A stretch of DNA of 14,238 nucleotides, taken from the NCBI GenBank assembly GCA_035529155.1, contig DATKXF010000014.1, positions 1-14,238 of the forward strand. The letters run 5' to 3'. The notes beneath the pieces are model-generated. The model was given only the letters and a program-made list of their open reading frames with translations. It was not told the DNA's origin and did no database searches. The translations under genes were made by a program, and so were the position numbers. Origin of the DNA: JAAEEP01 sp035529155 (GTDB lineage: Archaea > Thermoplasmatota > Thermoplasmata > Methanomassiliicoccales > JAAEEP01). Positions 12,793 through 14,238 of this stretch are shown piece after piece; positions within the stretch are counted from its first letter, which is position 1, and every line of letters starts with the position of its first letter.

Positions 12793-14238
12793 ATGAAAGA
12801 TAATCTTCTCCGGAATAGACTATTAAGTCTAGCCGTAGTGATTGCAATGATATCCTCCTCTTTGGCAGGACTCATTGTAATAGGAACATCTCCAGCAACT
12901 CAAGCTCTGGAGACATCTCAACTACCAAATGGCGATCTAATCATTGGATCGGATCACGAAATCGACGAACTCACGATAGCCGGGACTGTCCATTACATGG
13001 ATGGAAATCTAACTATCAAAAAGGGCGGAACCCTGATATTAGAATCAAGTGAACTGAGATTCACGCAGGATACTGGTCCCGATGGAATTCCCGGAACCAT
13101 GGATGATCGTGTCTTCACCTTCACTGTTGAAGATGGGGGGCGACTCATCGTTCGAGATTCCACTATCACCACCCACCTTAATATGATATATGACTTTCCT
13201 AGCCTGGGCTTCATCGCGCAGCATGGGGCCTTTATCGAGGTCAACGATTCCACGATGAGATTCCCAGGATTCATCGTGGTTGATAATTCCACCTTTGTCA
13301 TGAGAAACTCTGTGATAGAGGGACACGCCCAGAATGATGTCGCGAATTACTGCAACCAGACATTTTTCCCATCAGTTGCATTTGATGATGCACCTGTGAT
13401 GCTGTTCGTATCCAGTGAAGTTTACATCTATGATTCTGCATTGAACGACGTTTTCGAGGGTCAAGTGAATTCCGGCTTGTTCCCAAACATTTACAGTCAC
13501 CTCTACTCTTTCGTCTCCGACGACCGTAACCGGATTGTAGCCACATACAACCTGACTAGGAATCCGTCCGAGCTCGGAGCAGGCAACGATTGCGTCGGGG
13601 AAGCACTTGAGAACCTCACCATGGACGATGCCCTTCTATTCACTGTCGATCCTGGACAGACTCTGGGCACTGATAAGATCGATGTTAGTGGCCTCCAGTT
13701 CGATGACACAACCATCGAGAAAGTGACCCTGCATGTCAAATACAAGACAGATCCAGGATATGCTGGAACAGGATCTTTCCAGTGGGGTTACGAGAACTCA
13801 GGAATGACGGCCACCTCGATCACTCCCGCAGATACAGCTGCTCCCTACAACACTTCGATCAATGAACAGGTCATTGATTCGGCAGTACTGCCTGATATGT
13901 CTGAGACCGACCTCAGTCTATTGAACATCACTTTCGACAACAATGATGTCGGAGGAAAGAACGTCTACGTTAACCGAATATGGGTCTCAGTAGAATTCTC
14001 GGTAAATGCATATCGGAATCTGACCTCGATGGGCTCTACTGATCTTACAGCAGCTAATTCGTTCTTCGATGTCGATTTCTCTGATGATTCTGACGTCCAT
14101 ACCACCCTTGTGATGTTGGACAACGCTAACGCTTACCTCTATGGAGTATACTTTGATTACAGCGACACAGCCTCACCGCAATCAAACAGGCAACCGGCAA
14201 TAATATGCTCAGATTCCAGTTTCGCATCCAAGCCTCTT
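12793..14238 (+). CDS. Secreted beta-helix-like surface protein, 3' end outside the window
   Basis: Read directly from the sequence: the frame from ATG 12793 stays open for 482 codons to the window edge. Residues 1-38 are a signal peptide: charged start MKDNLLRNR, hydrophobic core at about 10-31, and a likely cut after ATQA. Residues 40-160 show repeated short strands of the type GGTLILESSELRF, GGRLIVRDSTIT, GAFIEVNDSTM and NSTFVMRNSVIEG, typical of right-handed parallel beta-helix surface proteins. Residues about 277-400 look like an inserted beta-sandwich (FTVDPGQTLGTDKI...ITFDNNDVGG), after which helix-like strands resume (LDNANAYLYGV). Nine N-x-S/T sequons suggest N-glycosylation in the cell envelope. 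The region is visibly richer in A/T than the gyrase genes. Substrate and anchoring are unknown because the C-terminus is missing. Confidence 0.85.
   Translation, partial: MKDNLLRNRLLSLAVVIAMISSSLAGLIVIGTSPATQALETSQLPNGDLIIGSDHEIDELTIAGTVHYMDGNLTIKKGGTLILESSELRFTQDTGPDGIPGTMDDRVFTFTVEDGGRLIVRDSTITTHLNMIYDFPSLGFIAQHGAFIEVNDSTMRFPGFIVVDNSTFVMRNSVIEGHAQNDVANYCNQTFFPSVAFDDAPVMLFVSSEVYIYDSALNDVFEGQVNSGLFPNIYSHLYSFVSDDRNRIVATYNLTRNPSELGAGNDCVGEALENLTMDDALLFTVDPGQTLGTDKIDVSGLQFDDTTIEKVTLHVKYKTDPGYAGTGSFQWGYENSGMTATSITPADTAAPYNTSINEQVIDSAVLPDMSETDLSLLNITFDNNDVGGKNVYVNRIWVSVEFSVNAYRNLTSMGSTDLTAANSFFDVDFSDDSDVHTTLVMLDNANAYLYGVYFDYSDTASPQSNRQPAIICSDSSFASKPL

Noticed and set aside
1..14238. CRISPR arrays, insertion sequences, transposases or att sites
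   Set aside because: No regularly spaced repeats, transposase motifs or terminal inverted repeats were seen; the tRNA has no duplicated 3' end nearby.

Overview
The window looks like part of an archaeal chromosome, most likely a euryarchaeote of the Thermoplasmatota or a near relative. The archaeal signs are TATA-type promoters about 25 to 35 bases ahead of several starts, GTG and TTG starts, a DUF835-like domain, a KaiC/RAD55-type ATPase, an interrupted tRNA and a long signal-peptide surface protein with N-glycosylation sequons. Bacterial-type DNA gyrase, known in several euryarchaeal groups including Thermoplasmatota, fits this placement. The placement rests on gene content alone; no rRNA or other strong taxonomic marker is present.

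Left part (1-4360): the edge of a possible minus-strand gene; an endonuclease IV-like TIM-barrel protein; a protein with two N-terminal zinc ribbons followed by four helical repeats; and, convergent with it at only 8 bases, a 722-residue minus-strand protein. That protein carries a strikingly bacterial DnaA-type AAA+ ATPase domain between a zinc ribbon and a DUF835-like domain, and it has no DnaA-box-binding domain. It is the most unusual object in the window.

Middle (4360-10690): tRNA-Thr(CGT) with an encoded CCA and a 19-22 base insertion in the D-loop, probably a non-canonical intron; thiC (HMP-phosphate synthase of thiamine synthesis) on the minus strand; a 236-base divergent control region with a perfect 10-bp inverted repeat and a promoter palindrome; then a gyrB-gyrA operon with all catalytic residues in place. 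GyrA has valine at position 83 (E. coli numbering), an altered GyrA box and a second box-like motif.

Right part (10690-14238): a small single-domain KaiC/RAD55-like ATPase; a long coiled-coil protein with a Glu-Pro repeat, a C-terminal zinc ribbon and a basic tail; a hairpin plus T-tract terminator; and the first 482 codons of a secreted, beta-helix-like, probably glycosylated surface protein that runs off the window. Most of these genes have their own TATA-like element, so apart from gyrBA there is little sign of operons. Gyrase and the DnaA-like protein both concern DNA topology or nucleoprotein work, but nothing in the sequence shows that they act together.
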